A stretch of 64,000 nt of DNA from Myxococcaceae bacterium (GTDB taxonomy: Bacteria; Myxococcota; Myxococcia; Myxococcales; Myxococcaceae), in assembly GCA_016793095.1 (NCBI GenBank), contig JAEUJQ010000083.1:62001-126000 (forward strand), in the 5' to 3' direction. Shown one piece after another: positions 45,558-54,525 of this stretch (positions are counted from its first letter, which is position 1; the number at the start of each line of letters is the position of its first letter). The notes below the pieces were generated by a model. That model did no database searches and was not told where the DNA came from. It was given only the letters and a program-made list of their open reading frames with translations. The translations under genes were made by a program, and so were the position numbers.

Positions 45558-45586
45558 TTGAAAGTACGGGGCGGGCTCAATACATC
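45558..45586 (+). promoter_or_regulatory. Promoter candidate for lipA
   Basis: TTGAAA (45558-45563) and TACATC (45581-45586) are 17 bp apart. The predicted start falls next to ATG 45596, so the lipA message would be almost leaderless. This agrees with the absence of a Shine-Dalgarno sequence in front of lipA. Confidence 0.45.
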
Positions 45587-45595
45587 GTGCGCGTC

Positions 45596-46531
45596 ATGGC
45601 AACTCCGAACCGGTTCCCCCTTCCGCTGGCGACGTCCACCGGCAAGCCCGAGTGGCTCAAGGTGCGCCTGCCGCGCGGCGAGGGCTACGAGCGGGTGAAG
45701 GGCATCGTGCGGGAGCAGAAGCTCGCGACGGTGTGCGAGGAGGCCCGCTGCCCGAACGTCGCCGAGTGCTGGGGCGGCGGCACCGCGACGGTGATGCTGA
45801 TGGGCGAGGTGTGCACGCGCGCGTGCCGGTTCTGCCACGTGAAGGTGGGGTCTCCGCCACCGCTCGATCCGCAGGAGCCCGAGAACCTGGCGAACGCGGT
45901 GAAGGCGATGGGGCTCGAGTACATCGTCGTCACCTCGGTGAACCGCGACGATCGGCCGGACGGCGGCGCGTCGCACTTCGCGGCGGCGATCACCGCGCTC
46001 AAGCGGGAGTCTCCGCGCACGACGGTCGAGGTGCTGATCCCCGACTTCCAGGGCTCGCACGAGGCGCTCGACGTGGTGGCCGTCGCGCGGCCGCACGTGG
46101 TGGCCCACAACGTCGAGACGGTGGAGCGCCTGACGCCGACGGTGCGCGATCGCCGGGCGACGTGGAAGCAGTCGCTGCACGTGCTGGAGTACCTCAAGCA
46201 GCGGCCCGAGCGGCTGTACACGAAGACGTCGATCATGGTGGGCCTCGGGGAGACCGACGAGGAGCTGGATCAGGCGTTCCGGCAGCTGCGTGAGGTGGGC
46301 GTCGACGTGCTGACGCTGGGGCAGTACCTGCAGCCGTCGCAGTTTCACCTGCGCGTCGAGCGCTTCGTCTCGCCGGAGGACTTCGCGCGGTACCAGAAGA
46401 TCGCCGAGAGCTACGGGTTCCTCTACGTGGCGTCGGGCCCGCTGGTGCGGTCGAGCTATCGCGCGGCTGAGTTCTTCATGAAGGGGCTGATGGAGCGCGA
46501 ACGCACGGCGCAGGCCGTCGAGAACCCGTAG
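45596..46531 (+). CDS. lipA: Lipoyl synthase
   Basis: The 311-residue radical SAM enzyme inserts sulphur into octanoyl domains. The N-terminal auxiliary cluster Cys47, Cys52, Cys58 is in CEEARCPNVAEC. The radical SAM cluster is Cys73, Cys77, Cys80 in CTRACRFC, and the C-terminal RSSY serine ligand motif is present. ATG 45596 begins the conserved MATPNRFPL region. No lipB lies beside it. The lone E2 gene at 47594 is a likely recipient of its lipoyl group. Confidence 0.98.
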   Translation: MATPNRFPLPLATSTGKPEWLKVRLPRGEGYERVKGIVREQKLATVCEEARCPNVAECWGGGTATVMLMGEVCTRACRFCHVKVGSPPPLDPQEPENLANAVKAMGLEYIVVTSVNRDDRPDGGASHFAAAITALKRESPRTTVEVLIPDFQGSHEALDVVAVARPHVVAHNVETVERLTPTVRDRRATWKQSLHVLEYLKQRPERLYTKTSIMVGLGETDEELDQAFRQLREVGVDVLTLGQYLQPSQFHLRVERFVSPEDFARYQKIAESYGFLYVASGPLVRSSYRAAEFFMKGLMERERTAQAVENP

Positions 46532-46567
46532 GCCGCGTGGATCGTCCCCGGCGTTCGTGGCAACAAC

Positions 46568-47548
46568 ATGCCGATGCGACACCTCTGGCTGGCTCTTCTG
46601 CTCTCTGGATGTCCCGCGGTCTCGATCCCCGACGCGGGCCTCGACGCCGGGGCGGTGGACTCCGGGGTCCTCATGACGGTCGACGCGGGAGCTGACGGCG
46701 GCACCGACGCCGGCGTCGCTGGCCTGGGCTTCTTCCCGCGCCTCGCCGGCCTCTGGAGCGGCCCGGGCTCGATGACGCCGTTGGGCAACTTCCCTGTCAT
46801 GTTCGTCGACTTCCGCGGTGTGGGTGACGGCTTCCTCTTCGGGCAGGCCGACATCGACGCGACGAACACGCTCCGCTTTGGCTTCTCCATCGAGACGTAC
46901 GGCGGCGTCGATGTGCTCGCGTACCGCAACGGCGGCTACTTCCAGGGCGTGCTGCGCGACAGCCGCACGAAGCTGGTCGAGAGCGACGAGAGCGTCGGCC
47001 GCTACCGCTTCTGCTCCGTCGACCGCGGCTGCGCATACCTCGACGCGCTCTTCACGTTCTCCACCGCCGATCGCCTCGTGTTCGACGTGAAGGTCCGCGG
47101 CAACCCGCACCTCTTCTGGAGCGCCCAGCGCGTCGAGCCCCGCACGCTCCCCGCCCCATACCCGGCCACGCTCACCTCGAAGGGTGACGGCTCGGCGCCC
47201 TGGCCGACGATGGGGACGCTGTCGGCCCGCGTCAACTGGACCCAGGCGCTCGCTGCCGACGCCGACGTCTGGGTGCTCGCGACCACGACGGCGTGCTTCC
47301 CCACGTTCGGGTGCACGGCGAGCCGCAGCGTGAAGGTGCGCGCCCTGGCCGGCGCGACGAGCGCGACGGTGCAGGTCCCCGCCTTCCACGCCGGCACCTA
47401 CAAGCTCACCGGTGTCGTCGATCGGGACTCCAACCTCGCCGCGACCCGGGCCCCCAGCAGTGGTGACTCCGTCGCCGTCGACTCGGATCTCGTGATGGGC
47501 ACGCAGGATCAGTCTGCGATGCTGCAGGCGCTCTACACCGTGCCGTGA
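46568..47548 (+). CDS. Lipoprotein of unknown function with Asp/Ala/Gly-rich linker
   Basis: The 326-residue protein has a lipobox LLSGC (Cys15) and an Asp-Ala-Gly-rich linker (about 20-53), then a beta-rich domain with LAGLWSGPGSMTP and Cys in YRFCSVDRGCAYL. A second Cys pair (ACFPTFGC) is near 243-250. It is secreted and lipid-anchored. It lies 36 bp after lipA and 45 bp before the E2 start, so it may be co-transcribed with both. No family is recognised. Confidence 0.75.
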   Translation: MPMRHLWLALLLSGCPAVSIPDAGLDAGAVDSGVLMTVDAGADGGTDAGVAGLGFFPRLAGLWSGPGSMTPLGNFPVMFVDFRGVGDGFLFGQADIDATNTLRFGFSIETYGGVDVLAYRNGGYFQGVLRDSRTKLVESDESVGRYRFCSVDRGCAYLDALFTFSTADRLVFDVKVRGNPHLFWSAQRVEPRTLPAPYPATLTSKGDGSAPWPTMGTLSARVNWTQALAADADVWVLATTTACFPTFGCTASRSVKVRALAGATSATVQVPAFHAGTYKLTGVVDRDSNLAATRAPSSGDSVAVDSDLVMGTQDQSAMLQALYTVP

Positions 47549-47593
47549 AGCACTTCGCCCCGAGGGGAACCGGTGCTACAGCCCGCCCTTGCC

Positions 47594-48856
47594 ATGGCCA
47601 TTTTCGAGTTCAAGCTGCCCGACCTCGGTGAAGGCGTCCTCGAGGGCGAGATCGTCAAGTGGCTCGTCAAGCCCGGCGACGTCGTGAAGGAAGATCAGAC
47701 CGTCGTCGAGGTGATGACCGACAAGGCCACCATCGGCGTCCCCACGCCAAAGGGCGGCAAGGTGCTCAAGACGCACGGCAAGGAGGGCGACGTCGCGAAG
47801 GTGCACCACCCGCTCGTCGACTTCGAGGTCGAGGGCGCCGTGCCCGTGCAGGCCGCGCCGCACACCGGGGGCGCTCAGCCGGCTCCGCCGAAGCCGGCCG
47901 CTCCGCCCGCGAAGCCCGACGCCGTCGCCGCCGCGCCGGTGGACAACGACAAGGTGCTCGCCACGCCCGTCACCCGCCGCATGGCCCGCGAGCACGGGCT
48001 CGATCTCGCCCGCATCTCGGGCTCGGGGCCGCAGGGCAGGGTGCTCAAGAGCGACGTCGAGGCCTTCATCGCGGGGGGCAACGGCGCCTCCGCCTCGGTC
48101 CCTGCGCGCGCGCAGCCCTCGTGGCAGCCCCTCGGCAGCACCGCCGTCGATCAGCGCATCCCCATTCGGGGCCTGCGCAAGAAGATCGCCGAGAAGATGG
48201 TGCGCTCGAAGTTCACCGCGCCCCACTACGCCTTCGTCGAGGAGGTCGACGTCACCGAGCTCGTCAACGTGCGCGCCCGGCTCAACGATCAGCTCGCGAA
48301 GGACAAGGATCCGCTCAAGGTGTCCTTCCTGCCCTTCTTCGTGAAGGGCCTCATCAACGCCTTCAAGAAGTTCCCCAGCGTCAACGCCAACATGGACGAG
48401 GCGGCGCAGGAGCTGATCGTGCGCGGCGAGTTCAACATCGGCATCGCCGCGATGACCGACCAGGGCCTCACCGTGCCCGTCGTGCGCAACGCCGATCGCT
48501 ACTCCATCAAGGCGCTCGCGAAGGAGATCACCCGCCTCGGCGTCGCCGCGCGCGAGTCGAAGCTCAAGCTCGAGGAGCTGTCGGGCGGCACCTTCACCAT
48601 CACCTCGCTCGGCCAGACCGGCGGCCTCTTCGCCACGCCGATCATCAACCACCCCGAGGTCGCGATCATGGGCGTGCACCGCATGCGCAAGCGCCCGATC
48701 GTCGGTGAGGACGATCAGCTCGTCATCCGCCAGATGGCGCTGTTCTCGTTCTGCTTCGATCACCGCGTGATCGACGGCGCGATGGGCGCCGAGTTCGCGT
48801 ACGAGTTCATCAAGTACATCGAGAAGCCCGAGCTGCTCTTCCTCGAGCTCGCCTGA
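47594..48856 (+). CDS. Dihydrolipoamide acyltransferase (E2) of a 2-oxoacid dehydrogenase complex
   Basis: The 420-residue protein has an N-terminal lipoyl domain with Lys44 in VMTDKATIGVPTP, an Ala/Pro linker and a peripheral-subunit-binding domain (TPVTRRMAREHGLDLARISGSG, about 122-157). The catalytic domain ends in FDHRVIDGAMG with His390 and Asp394. It is a complete E2, probably of the pyruvate or branched-chain type. No E1 or E3 gene is adjacent, so partners lie elsewhere. lipA is a near neighbour. ATG 47594 is chosen over 47573 because MAIFEFKLPDLGEG is the normal N-terminus. Confidence 0.95.
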   Translation: MAIFEFKLPDLGEGVLEGEIVKWLVKPGDVVKEDQTVVEVMTDKATIGVPTPKGGKVLKTHGKEGDVAKVHHPLVDFEVEGAVPVQAAPHTGGAQPAPPKPAAPPAKPDAVAAAPVDNDKVLATPVTRRMAREHGLDLARISGSGPQGRVLKSDVEAFIAGGNGASASVPARAQPSWQPLGSTAVDQRIPIRGLRKKIAEKMVRSKFTAPHYAFVEEVDVTELVNVRARLNDQLAKDKDPLKVSFLPFFVKGLINAFKKFPSVNANMDEAAQELIVRGEFNIGIAAMTDQGLTVPVVRNADRYSIKALAKEITRLGVAARESKLKLEELSGGTFTITSLGQTGGLFATPIINHPEVAIMGVHRMRKRPIVGEDDQLVIRQMALFSFCFDHRVIDGAMGAEFAYEFIKYIEKPELLFLELA

Positions 48857-50011
48857 TCACGGCGCGGCTGGGTAGCGCACCTCGAGCTCCGCCAGCACGT
48901 TCGCCGTCTCGTTCACCGTGCGCTGCGCGACGAGCGGGCTGCGCCTGAACCAGCCCAGCGCCCGAAGGGTCCGGAAGCGAACGCCGGGATCTCCCAGCGG
49001 CGTCATGTCGAAGTCCGTGTTCAGGTAGCGGCTCGTCAAACTGGCGACGTCGACGCCAGCGGTCGTCGCGCGGTCCATCATCACCGTGGTGGTCACGTGG
49101 CAGCTGACGCACTGGACCGTGTCGGCCGTGTTCAGCTTCGGGTTGTCCGTCGCGGCCATGGCCTCGAGGGCCTGCCGCTGTTGCGAAGGGGTCGCCATCG
49201 AGAACGCGCTCGCGCTCATCGCCCGCGCGAAGCCGACGGGGTTGTCGGCCTGCGGCATGGTGCGGAACTCGGTCGCCGAGAAGAGGAGCGAGACCTGATC
49301 GACCTCGCGAATGTCCGGGATCTCGATTCGAACGAACTGGCCGTTCTTCTGCTCCACGCCCCGGAAGACCCAGATCTGCGCCGGGTTGTTCGACAGCTGC
49401 CCGAACAGCGTCAGGCGGAACATGTTCGGCGCCACCGCGTAGCGGCGCAGGAAGGCCACCAGCCTCGAGGTGTACTCGGCGTTCGTCGTGAGGGCGGCGT
49501 TCACCCTGAGGGCGCTCTGTCGCCGCACGTCCTGCAAGCGGGCGAGCGCGCGCAGCGTGTCCACTGCCGCGTACACCTCACCTCGCGGCACCGGGTAGAA
49601 GGCATGCAACGCGATGTCCTCGGCGCTCCCGTCGTTGAACGTCGGCTGCAACACGAGGCGGATCACGCCGTCAGCGTCCTGCGCGCACGGCGCGGTGGTC
49701 GCGCGATCGCAGATGTCGAACCGCATGCCCACCAGCTGCAGGCGCCGCAGATCCGTCACCACGTCGCCGGGCGTGGTGCTGAGCCGATCGAAGGGCGCCT
49801 GCGGGATCATCGTCTCGGCGGGAGGAAACGGACTGCCGGCGTCGGGCGAGGGCAGCGGGAAGAGCCAGGTGATGTCGTTGAGGCCGAGCAACCGGGACTC
49901 CACCGGCGTGTACGAGCCCGCGTCCAAGGTTGCTCCACCGTCCGGCGCCGAGCCACCAGGGCCACACCCGGCGGCGAACGCCAGCAGAAAGAGAGCCAGG
50001 ACGCGCCTCAT
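48857..50011 (-). CDS. Mono-haem-motif lipoprotein of unknown function
   Basis: The 384-residue protein has a lipobox AAGC (Cys16), then a long domain without catalytic motifs. A single CVSCH motif (Cys301, Cys304, His305) would bind one c-type haem. A Met for axial ligation could be among those downstream. It starts at ATG 50011 and ends directly at the E2 stop, convergently. Two FHA genes lie upstream on the same strand. An envelope electron-transfer or redox-sensing role is possible but unproved. Confidence 0.7.
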   Translation of the reverse strand: MRRVLALFLLAFAAGCGPGGSAPDGGATLDAGSYTPVESRLLGLNDITWLFPLPSPDAGSPFPPAETMIPQAPFDRLSTTPGDVVTDLRRLQLVGMRFDICDRATTAPCAQDADGVIRLVLQPTFNDGSAEDIALHAFYPVPRGEVYAAVDTLRALARLQDVRRQSALRVNAALTTNAEYTSRLVAFLRRYAVAPNMFRLTLFGQLSNNPAQIWVFRGVEQKNGQFVRIEIPDIREVDQVSLLFSATEFRTMPQADNPVGFARAMSASAFSMATPSQQRQALEAMAATDNPKLNTADTVQCVSCHVTTTVMMDRATTAGVDVASLTSRYLNTDFDMTPLGDPGVRFRTLRALGWFRRSPLVAQRTVNETANVLAELEVRYPAAP

Positions 50012-50019
50012 CGGTCACC

Positions 50020-50565
50020 TCACAGGCGGCCGCGCGAGTCGGGGCCGCGCAGCTTGACGTACAGCGTGTCGGTCAGCAGGAACCAGTACTGCACCTCGCC
50101 GAAGCTCAGAATGTCGCCGTTCTTCAGCGTCGTCTCGCGCCGCAGCCGCACGCTCGCGTTCAAGAAGGTACCGTTCGTCGAGGTGAGGTCCTGCACGGTG
50201 CACCGGCTGTTCGCAGCGTCCCAGCGGAGCATCGCGTGGCGCTTCGACACCGAGGAGTCATCGATCACCAGGTCGTTGTCAGGCGAGCGGCCCACGGTCA
50301 GCTCGTCCACTCCCTGCATCGGAGGCACGGACGCCACCACGAGATCGTCGAACTGGAAGAGCAGACTCAAGGCGCCGGTGGACACCACCTCTGGCCGGGC
50401 CATGGCGGTGCGCTGGGCGTTCGGGGGAATGCCCATCTTGTTCGTATCAGAGCCGGACTTGCTGTTCGGCGGCCGCTGGATCAGCACGAACGGGCCGAGC
50501 TGCTTGCGGAACTCCTTGTCCGTCAAGCGCTGGGAGTAGAACTTGAGCTCCTTCACCGAGAGCAT
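50020..50565 (-). CDS. FHA-domain protein (second of a tandem pair)
   Basis: The 181-residue protein has a family N-terminus (MLSVKELKFYSQRLTDKEF), then a FHA domain (about 85-170) with VGRSPDNDLVIDD, SVSKRHAML and STNGTFLNA. It binds phosphothreonine peptides by family inference. It is a paralogue of the gene at 50572, 6 bp away, with the same start and architecture. The pair is downstream of greA on the opposite strand. No kinase is adjacent. Confidence 0.92.
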   Translation of the reverse strand: MLSVKELKFYSQRLTDKEFRKQLGPFVLIQRPPNSKSGSDTNKMGIPPNAQRTAMARPEVVSTGALSLLFQFDDLVVASVPPMQGVDELTVGRSPDNDLVIDDSSVSKRHAMLRWDAANSRCTVQDLTSTNGTFLNASVRLRRETTLKNGDILSFGEVQYWFLLTDTLYVKLRGPDSRGRL

Positions 50566-50571
50566 GCGACG

Positions 50572-51099
50572 TCACTTCGCTTTCGTGCGGCCCGTGGACA
50601 GGCGCGCGTGCAGGGTGCGCGTTCGCAGGAAGAGGAAACGCGCCTCGCCGAAGCATACTTCGTCACCGTCGTTCACCTGCCGCGGCGCCTTCACCTCGAC
50701 GCCGTTCACGGTGGTGCCGTTCGAGGAGCCGAGGTCGTTCACCTGCGCCTGCGACAAGACCGCGTCCCAGGACAGCGTCGCGTGGTGCTTCGAGACCGAC
50801 GGATCGTCCACCACCACGTCGCAGTCCGGCAGGCGGCCCACCGTCAGGTTGTCGTGGGAATCGAGGGGCGGCAGGGTCGTGATGCTGAGCTCGTCCAGCT
50901 CGAGCAGGAGCGACATCGCGTCCTTCGGAACCGCCGAGCGGTTGAGCGCGATGGTGCGCTTCGTCCCGAGCTGCAGGGCCCGCTGTTGCGTCATCTCGTC
51001 TGGCGGGCGCAGCACCAGCACGAAGGGCCCCATCTGCTTCTCGAAGTCCTCGACCTTCATGGAGGCCGCGATGCGGTGCAGCTCGTGAACCGAAAGCAC
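50572..51099 (-). CDS. FHA-domain protein (first of a tandem pair)
   Basis: This 175-residue protein from GTG 51099 shares the N-terminal MLSVHELHR...GPFVLVLRPP and the FHA core VGRLPDCDVVVDD, SVSKHHATL and SSNGTTVNG with the neighbouring gene. All FHA contact residues (Gly-Arg, Ser-Lys, His, Ser-Asn-Gly-Thr) are intact. The two genes arose by duplication and have diverged in the N-terminal middle. It is divergent from greA. Confidence 0.92.
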   Translation of the reverse strand: MLSVHELHRIAASMKVEDFEKQMGPFVLVLRPPDEMTQQRALQLGTKRTIALNRSAVPKDAMSLLLELDELSITTLPPLDSHDNLTVGRLPDCDVVVDDPSVSKHHATLSWDAVLSQAQVNDLGSSNGTTVNGVEVKAPRQVNDGDEVCFGEARFLFLRTRTLHARLSTGRTKAK

Positions 51100-51171
51100 G
51101 GCCGCAGGCTACCCCCAAATCCACGACGAGACCCGCCCCAAAGGCTGGCCCTCGAGGGTCGGCGGGGATAT

Positions 51172-51209
51172 TCTGGCGGTCTCCAGACGGACTGCTGGCG
51201 CTCGCCAGC
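51172..51209 (+). promoter_or_regulatory. Two tandem stem-loops in the greA leader
   Basis: TCTGG/CCAGA arms (51172-51176 and 51183-51187) and a longer GCTGGCG-CT-CGCCAGC palindrome (51194-51209) stand next to each other, ending 34 bases before the greA start. The second could be a six-pair hairpin with a GCUC loop. They may attenuate transcription or be DNA-binding sites. Confidence 0.4.
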
Positions 51210-51243
51210 GACCGGGAACCTGAACGAACACGAGGTGGTAGGG

Positions 51244-51732
51244 ATGAGTGATCGCATGCCGATGACTGCCGCTGGCCTGCGCAAGCTGCAGGAGGAGCTG
51301 AAGCTCTTGATCAGCGTCGAGCGCCCGAAGATCTCCGCCGAGATCGAGGTGGCGCGGGCCCACGGCGACCTGCGCGAGAACGCCGAGTACCACGCGGCCA
51401 AGGAGAAGCAGGGGCACATCGAGGGCCGCATCAACGACATCAACGGGTGGATCAACCGCGCCGAGATCATCGAGATCTCGAAGTTCAAGGGCGCCTCCGA
51501 CGTGAAGTTCGGCGCCCAGGTCGAGCTGCTCGATCTCGAGAGCGACAAGAAGGTGGGCTACCGCATCGTCGGGGAGATCGAGGCCGATCTGAAGAAGCGG
51601 TGGATCTCGGTCACCTCACCGGTCGCGCGTGGCCTCATCGGGAAGAAGGTCGGCGACGCCGTCACCATCCAGAGCCCTGGTGGCACGAAGGAGTACGAGG
51701 TGCTCAAGGTGACGTACGAGGACCTCGAGTAG
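51244..51732 (+). CDS. greA: Transcription elongation factor GreA
   Basis: The 162-residue factor stimulates cleavage of backtracked RNA in RNA polymerase. The N-terminal coiled coil carries the acidic tip GDLRENAEYHAAKEKQ, and the C-terminal FKBP-like domain includes VTSPVARGLIGKKVGDAVTIQSPGG. ATG 51244 is preceded by GGTGGTAGGG. recG starts 7 bp later, so the two are co-transcribed. Confidence 0.97.
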   Translation: MSDRMPMTAAGLRKLQEELKLLISVERPKISAEIEVARAHGDLRENAEYHAAKEKQGHIEGRINDINGWINRAEIIEISKFKGASDVKFGAQVELLDLESDKKVGYRIVGEIEADLKKRWISVTSPVARGLIGKKVGDAVTIQSPGGTKEYEVLKVTYEDLE

Positions 51733-51738
51733 CGGCAC

Positions 51739-54525
51739 GTGGCGTCGCCCCTCGACGCGCTGGTGGGTCCGCTGCGGTTCGCCGCCACCCGCGACTTCGC
51801 GAATCTGCACACCGTCAAGAGCCTGGCGACACCGCTGTCAGCAGCGATCGACCGCGCGAAGGGACAGCTCGCGCCGGCCGTGCTGACGGCGCTCGAGCGC
51901 GAGGTGCGGGAGATCGACTCCGCGGAGGTCCACCGGCGCAAAGCCTCGATCAAGCGGGTCGTCGAGGTCCTCGCGACGCTCGGCATTCACGTGGCGCCGC
52001 CCTCGACCACCGGCCCGAGGACCACCGTCGATGCTGCCGCACGGCCCGCTGGGTCCCCGACGAGCTCAGGCGTTGGAGCGACCGTGAATGCTGCCGCAGG
52101 GCCCGCTGCGTCCCCGACGAGCTCAGGCGCTGGAGCGACCGTGAATGCTGCCGCAGGGCCCGCTGCGTCCCCGACGAGCTCACGCGCCCGCGCGACGGTG
52201 GGTGTTGCGTCTGCCGCGCGCCAGGCGAACCCATCCCGACCTCAGGACCAGCGCTCCGCCCTTGCGGAGGCCCGTCCACCAGCGCGCCCGCCCGCTCGCG
52301 AGCCAGCATCCGACGAAGCGCCGCCCGATGTCGCCGAGCCACACGCGCCGCCCAGGGGACGCGCCGCGAAGAAGAAGGCCACCGACCCCGAAGCCGCTGC
52401 GCCCACGCGAATCCTCTCCATCGCGCCGCAGACAGGCCCGCTCTCGCAGCCGGTCAACAAGGTGGGCTGGCGCGTCAACCCGCGCCTGCTCGGCACGCTG
52501 AAGAAGAAGGGCGTGCAGCGCATCGGCGACGTGTTGTTCCTGTTGCCCCGCGTCTACGAGGACCGGCGGCAGCTCAAGCGGATCGCGCAGCTCCGCAGCG
52601 GTGAGCGGGGGACCGTCATCGCGACCGTTCGAGACACCGAGGAGACGTACGGTCGGGGCCGGCGGTTCTTCCGGGCCGTGCTGGCGGACGCTTCGGGCTC
52701 GATCGCGGCGACGTACTTCCAGACCGGGCCATGGCTCAAGGCGCGCTTCCCGATCGGCAAACGGCTCGTGGTGTCTGGCGAGGTGCGGCAGTCGCTGCGC
52801 GGTTGGGAGATGCCGCACCCCGAGATCGAACCGGCCGACGACGCCGAGACCTCGCCGATCCACTTCAACCGCATCGTCCCCGTCTACCCGGGCTTCGAGC
52901 GTCATGAACAACGCTCCCTGCGAGAGCTCGCCTTCAAGGTGTCGGAGCAGTTCGCCCACGCCATCGAGGAGCCGCTGCCCGAGCCGGTGCGCGTGAAGCT
53001 GCGCCTGTTGCCGCTCGCGAAGGCCCTGCAGGTGATCCACTTCCCGCCGGCCGACGCCAGCCTCGACGCGCTCAACGCTCACCGCTCCGAGGCGCACCGC
53101 CGCCTCGCCTTCGACGAGCTGTTCTTCCTGCAGCTCGGCATGGCGCTGAAGCGGCAGGGCGTGAAGGTGACGCCCGGCATCGCCTTCGACGTGAGCGAGG
53201 CGAAGCTCGAGGCGGCCCGGCGCCTGCTGCCCTTCACGCTCACCGGCGCGCAGGCCAGGGTGATCCAGCAGCTCTCCCGCGACATGGTGCGGCCCGAGCC
53301 GATGAACCGGCTGATCCAGGGCGACGTGGGCTCAGGGAAGACGGCGGTCGCGATGGTGGCCGCGTCGATCGCCGTGCAGAACGGCTACCAGGTGGCAGTG
53401 ATGGCGCCGACGGAGATCCTCGCCGAGCAGCACTTCAAGAACTTCTCGCGCGTGTTCGCTCCGGCGGGCGTGGACGTGACGCTGGTGACGGGTTCAGGCG
53501 GCGCGAAGGTGAAGCGCGAACGCCGCGAACGGGTGACCTCGGGCAACGCGCGCGTCGCTGTCGGCACCCACGCGCTGATCGAGGAGAGCGTCGAGTTCGA
53601 GAAGCTGGGGCTCGTGGTGGTGGACGAGCAGCACCGCTTCGGCGTCATGCAGCGCCACCGGTTGATGGCGAAGGGCGTCAGACCCGACGTGCTGGTGATG
53701 ACGGCGACGCCCATCCCCCGCACGCTGGCGATGACGATGTACGGCGACCTCGACGTGTCGGTGATCGACGAGCTGCCCCCAGGCCGCACGCCGATCGAGA
53801 CGCGCGTCTTCACCGAGAAGGGCAAGGCGAAGGCATGGGACGCGGTGCGCACCCAGCTCGAGCAGGGGCACCAGGCCTACGTCGTCTACCCGCTCGTCGA
53901 GGAGAGCGAGAAGGTCGATCTCGCCGACGCGACGAAAGCGGCCGAGCAGCTCAAGGGCGTGTTCCCGAAGGCGCGGGTGGGGCTGCTGCACGGTCGCATG
54001 AAGCAGGACGAGAAGGACGCGGTGATGACCGCCTTCCGTGCGCACCAGCTCGATCTGCTCGTCTCGACCACGGTGATCGAGGTCGGTGTCGACGTGCCCA
54101 ACGCGTCGGTGATGGTGATCGAGCACGCCGAGCGGTTCGGGCTGTCTCAGCTGCACCAGCTTCGCGGGCGCGTCGGTCGTGGCGCCGCGAAGTCATTCTG
54201 CTTCCTCATCGCCGGCTACGCGCAGAGCGAGGAGGGCAGGGCGCGCCTCGAGGTGATGGCCGAGACCACCGACGGCTTCCTGATCGCCGAGCGCGATCTC
54301 GAGATCCGCGGGCCCGGCGAGTTCCTCGGCACCCGCCAGAGCGGCCTGCCCGAGCTCGCCGTCGCGAACCTGGCGAGGGATCAGGATCTGCTCTCGCTCG
54401 CCCAGGCTGAAGCGCGCGCGATCGTCGAGGCTGATCCCGAGCTCGCGGCGCCGGAACACCTGCGCCTGCGGAAGGCCCTCGAGGAGCGCTGGGAAGGACG
54501 CCTCAAGCTCGCGCGCGTGGGCTGA
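51739..54525 (+). CDS. recG: ATP-dependent DNA helicase RecG, with long N-terminal extension
   Basis: The 928-residue protein rescues stalled replication forks. The C-terminal 690 residues are standard RecG: wedge domain, motor with GDVGSGKTAVAMVA near 530, VVVDEQHRF near 627, TATPIPRT and the RecG ending QLHQLRGRVGRG. The N-terminal extension of about 230 residues contains an all-helical segment and the Ala/Pro/Ser repeats at 52024-52194, followed by a Pro/Arg/Glu-rich region. The GTG start follows the greA stop by 6 bases. Confidence 0.97.
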   Translation: MASPLDALVGPLRFAATRDFANLHTVKSLATPLSAAIDRAKGQLAPAVLTALEREVREIDSAEVHRRKASIKRVVEVLATLGIHVAPPSTTGPRTTVDAAARPAGSPTSSGVGATVNAAAGPAASPTSSGAGATVNAAAGPAASPTSSRARATVGVASAARQANPSRPQDQRSALAEARPPARPPAREPASDEAPPDVAEPHAPPRGRAAKKKATDPEAAAPTRILSIAPQTGPLSQPVNKVGWRVNPRLLGTLKKKGVQRIGDVLFLLPRVYEDRRQLKRIAQLRSGERGTVIATVRDTEETYGRGRRFFRAVLADASGSIAATYFQTGPWLKARFPIGKRLVVSGEVRQSLRGWEMPHPEIEPADDAETSPIHFNRIVPVYPGFERHEQRSLRELAFKVSEQFAHAIEEPLPEPVRVKLRLLPLAKALQVIHFPPADASLDALNAHRSEAHRRLAFDELFFLQLGMALKRQGVKVTPGIAFDVSEAKLEAARRLLPFTLTGAQARVIQQLSRDMVRPEPMNRLIQGDVGSGKTAVAMVAASIAVQNGYQVAVMAPTEILAEQHFKNFSRVFAPAGVDVTLVTGSGGAKVKRERRERVTSGNARVAVGTHALIEESVEFEKLGLVVVDEQHRFGVMQRHRLMAKGVRPDVLVMTATPIPRTLAMTMYGDLDVSVIDELPPGRTPIETRVFTEKGKAKAWDAVRTQLEQGHQAYVVYPLVEESEKVDLADATKAAEQLKGVFPKARVGLLHGRMKQDEKDAVMTAFRAHQLDLLVSTTVIEVGVDVPNASVMVIEHAERFGLSQLHQLRGRVGRGAAKSFCFLIAGYAQSEEGRARLEVMAETTDGFLIAERDLEIRGPGEFLGTRQSGLPELAVANLARDQDLLSLAQAEARAIVEADPELAAPEHLRLRKALEERWEGRLKLARVG
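52024..52194 (+). repeat. Three 57-bp tandem repeats in recG
   Basis: Units at 52024, 52081 and 52138 encode three 19-residue copies of the type TVNAAAGPAASPTSSGAGA. The second and third are nearly identical for most of their length and the first differs at several bases. A partial fourth copy begins at 52195. The repeats lie in the extension in front of the RecG core and are probably disordered. Confidence 0.9.
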
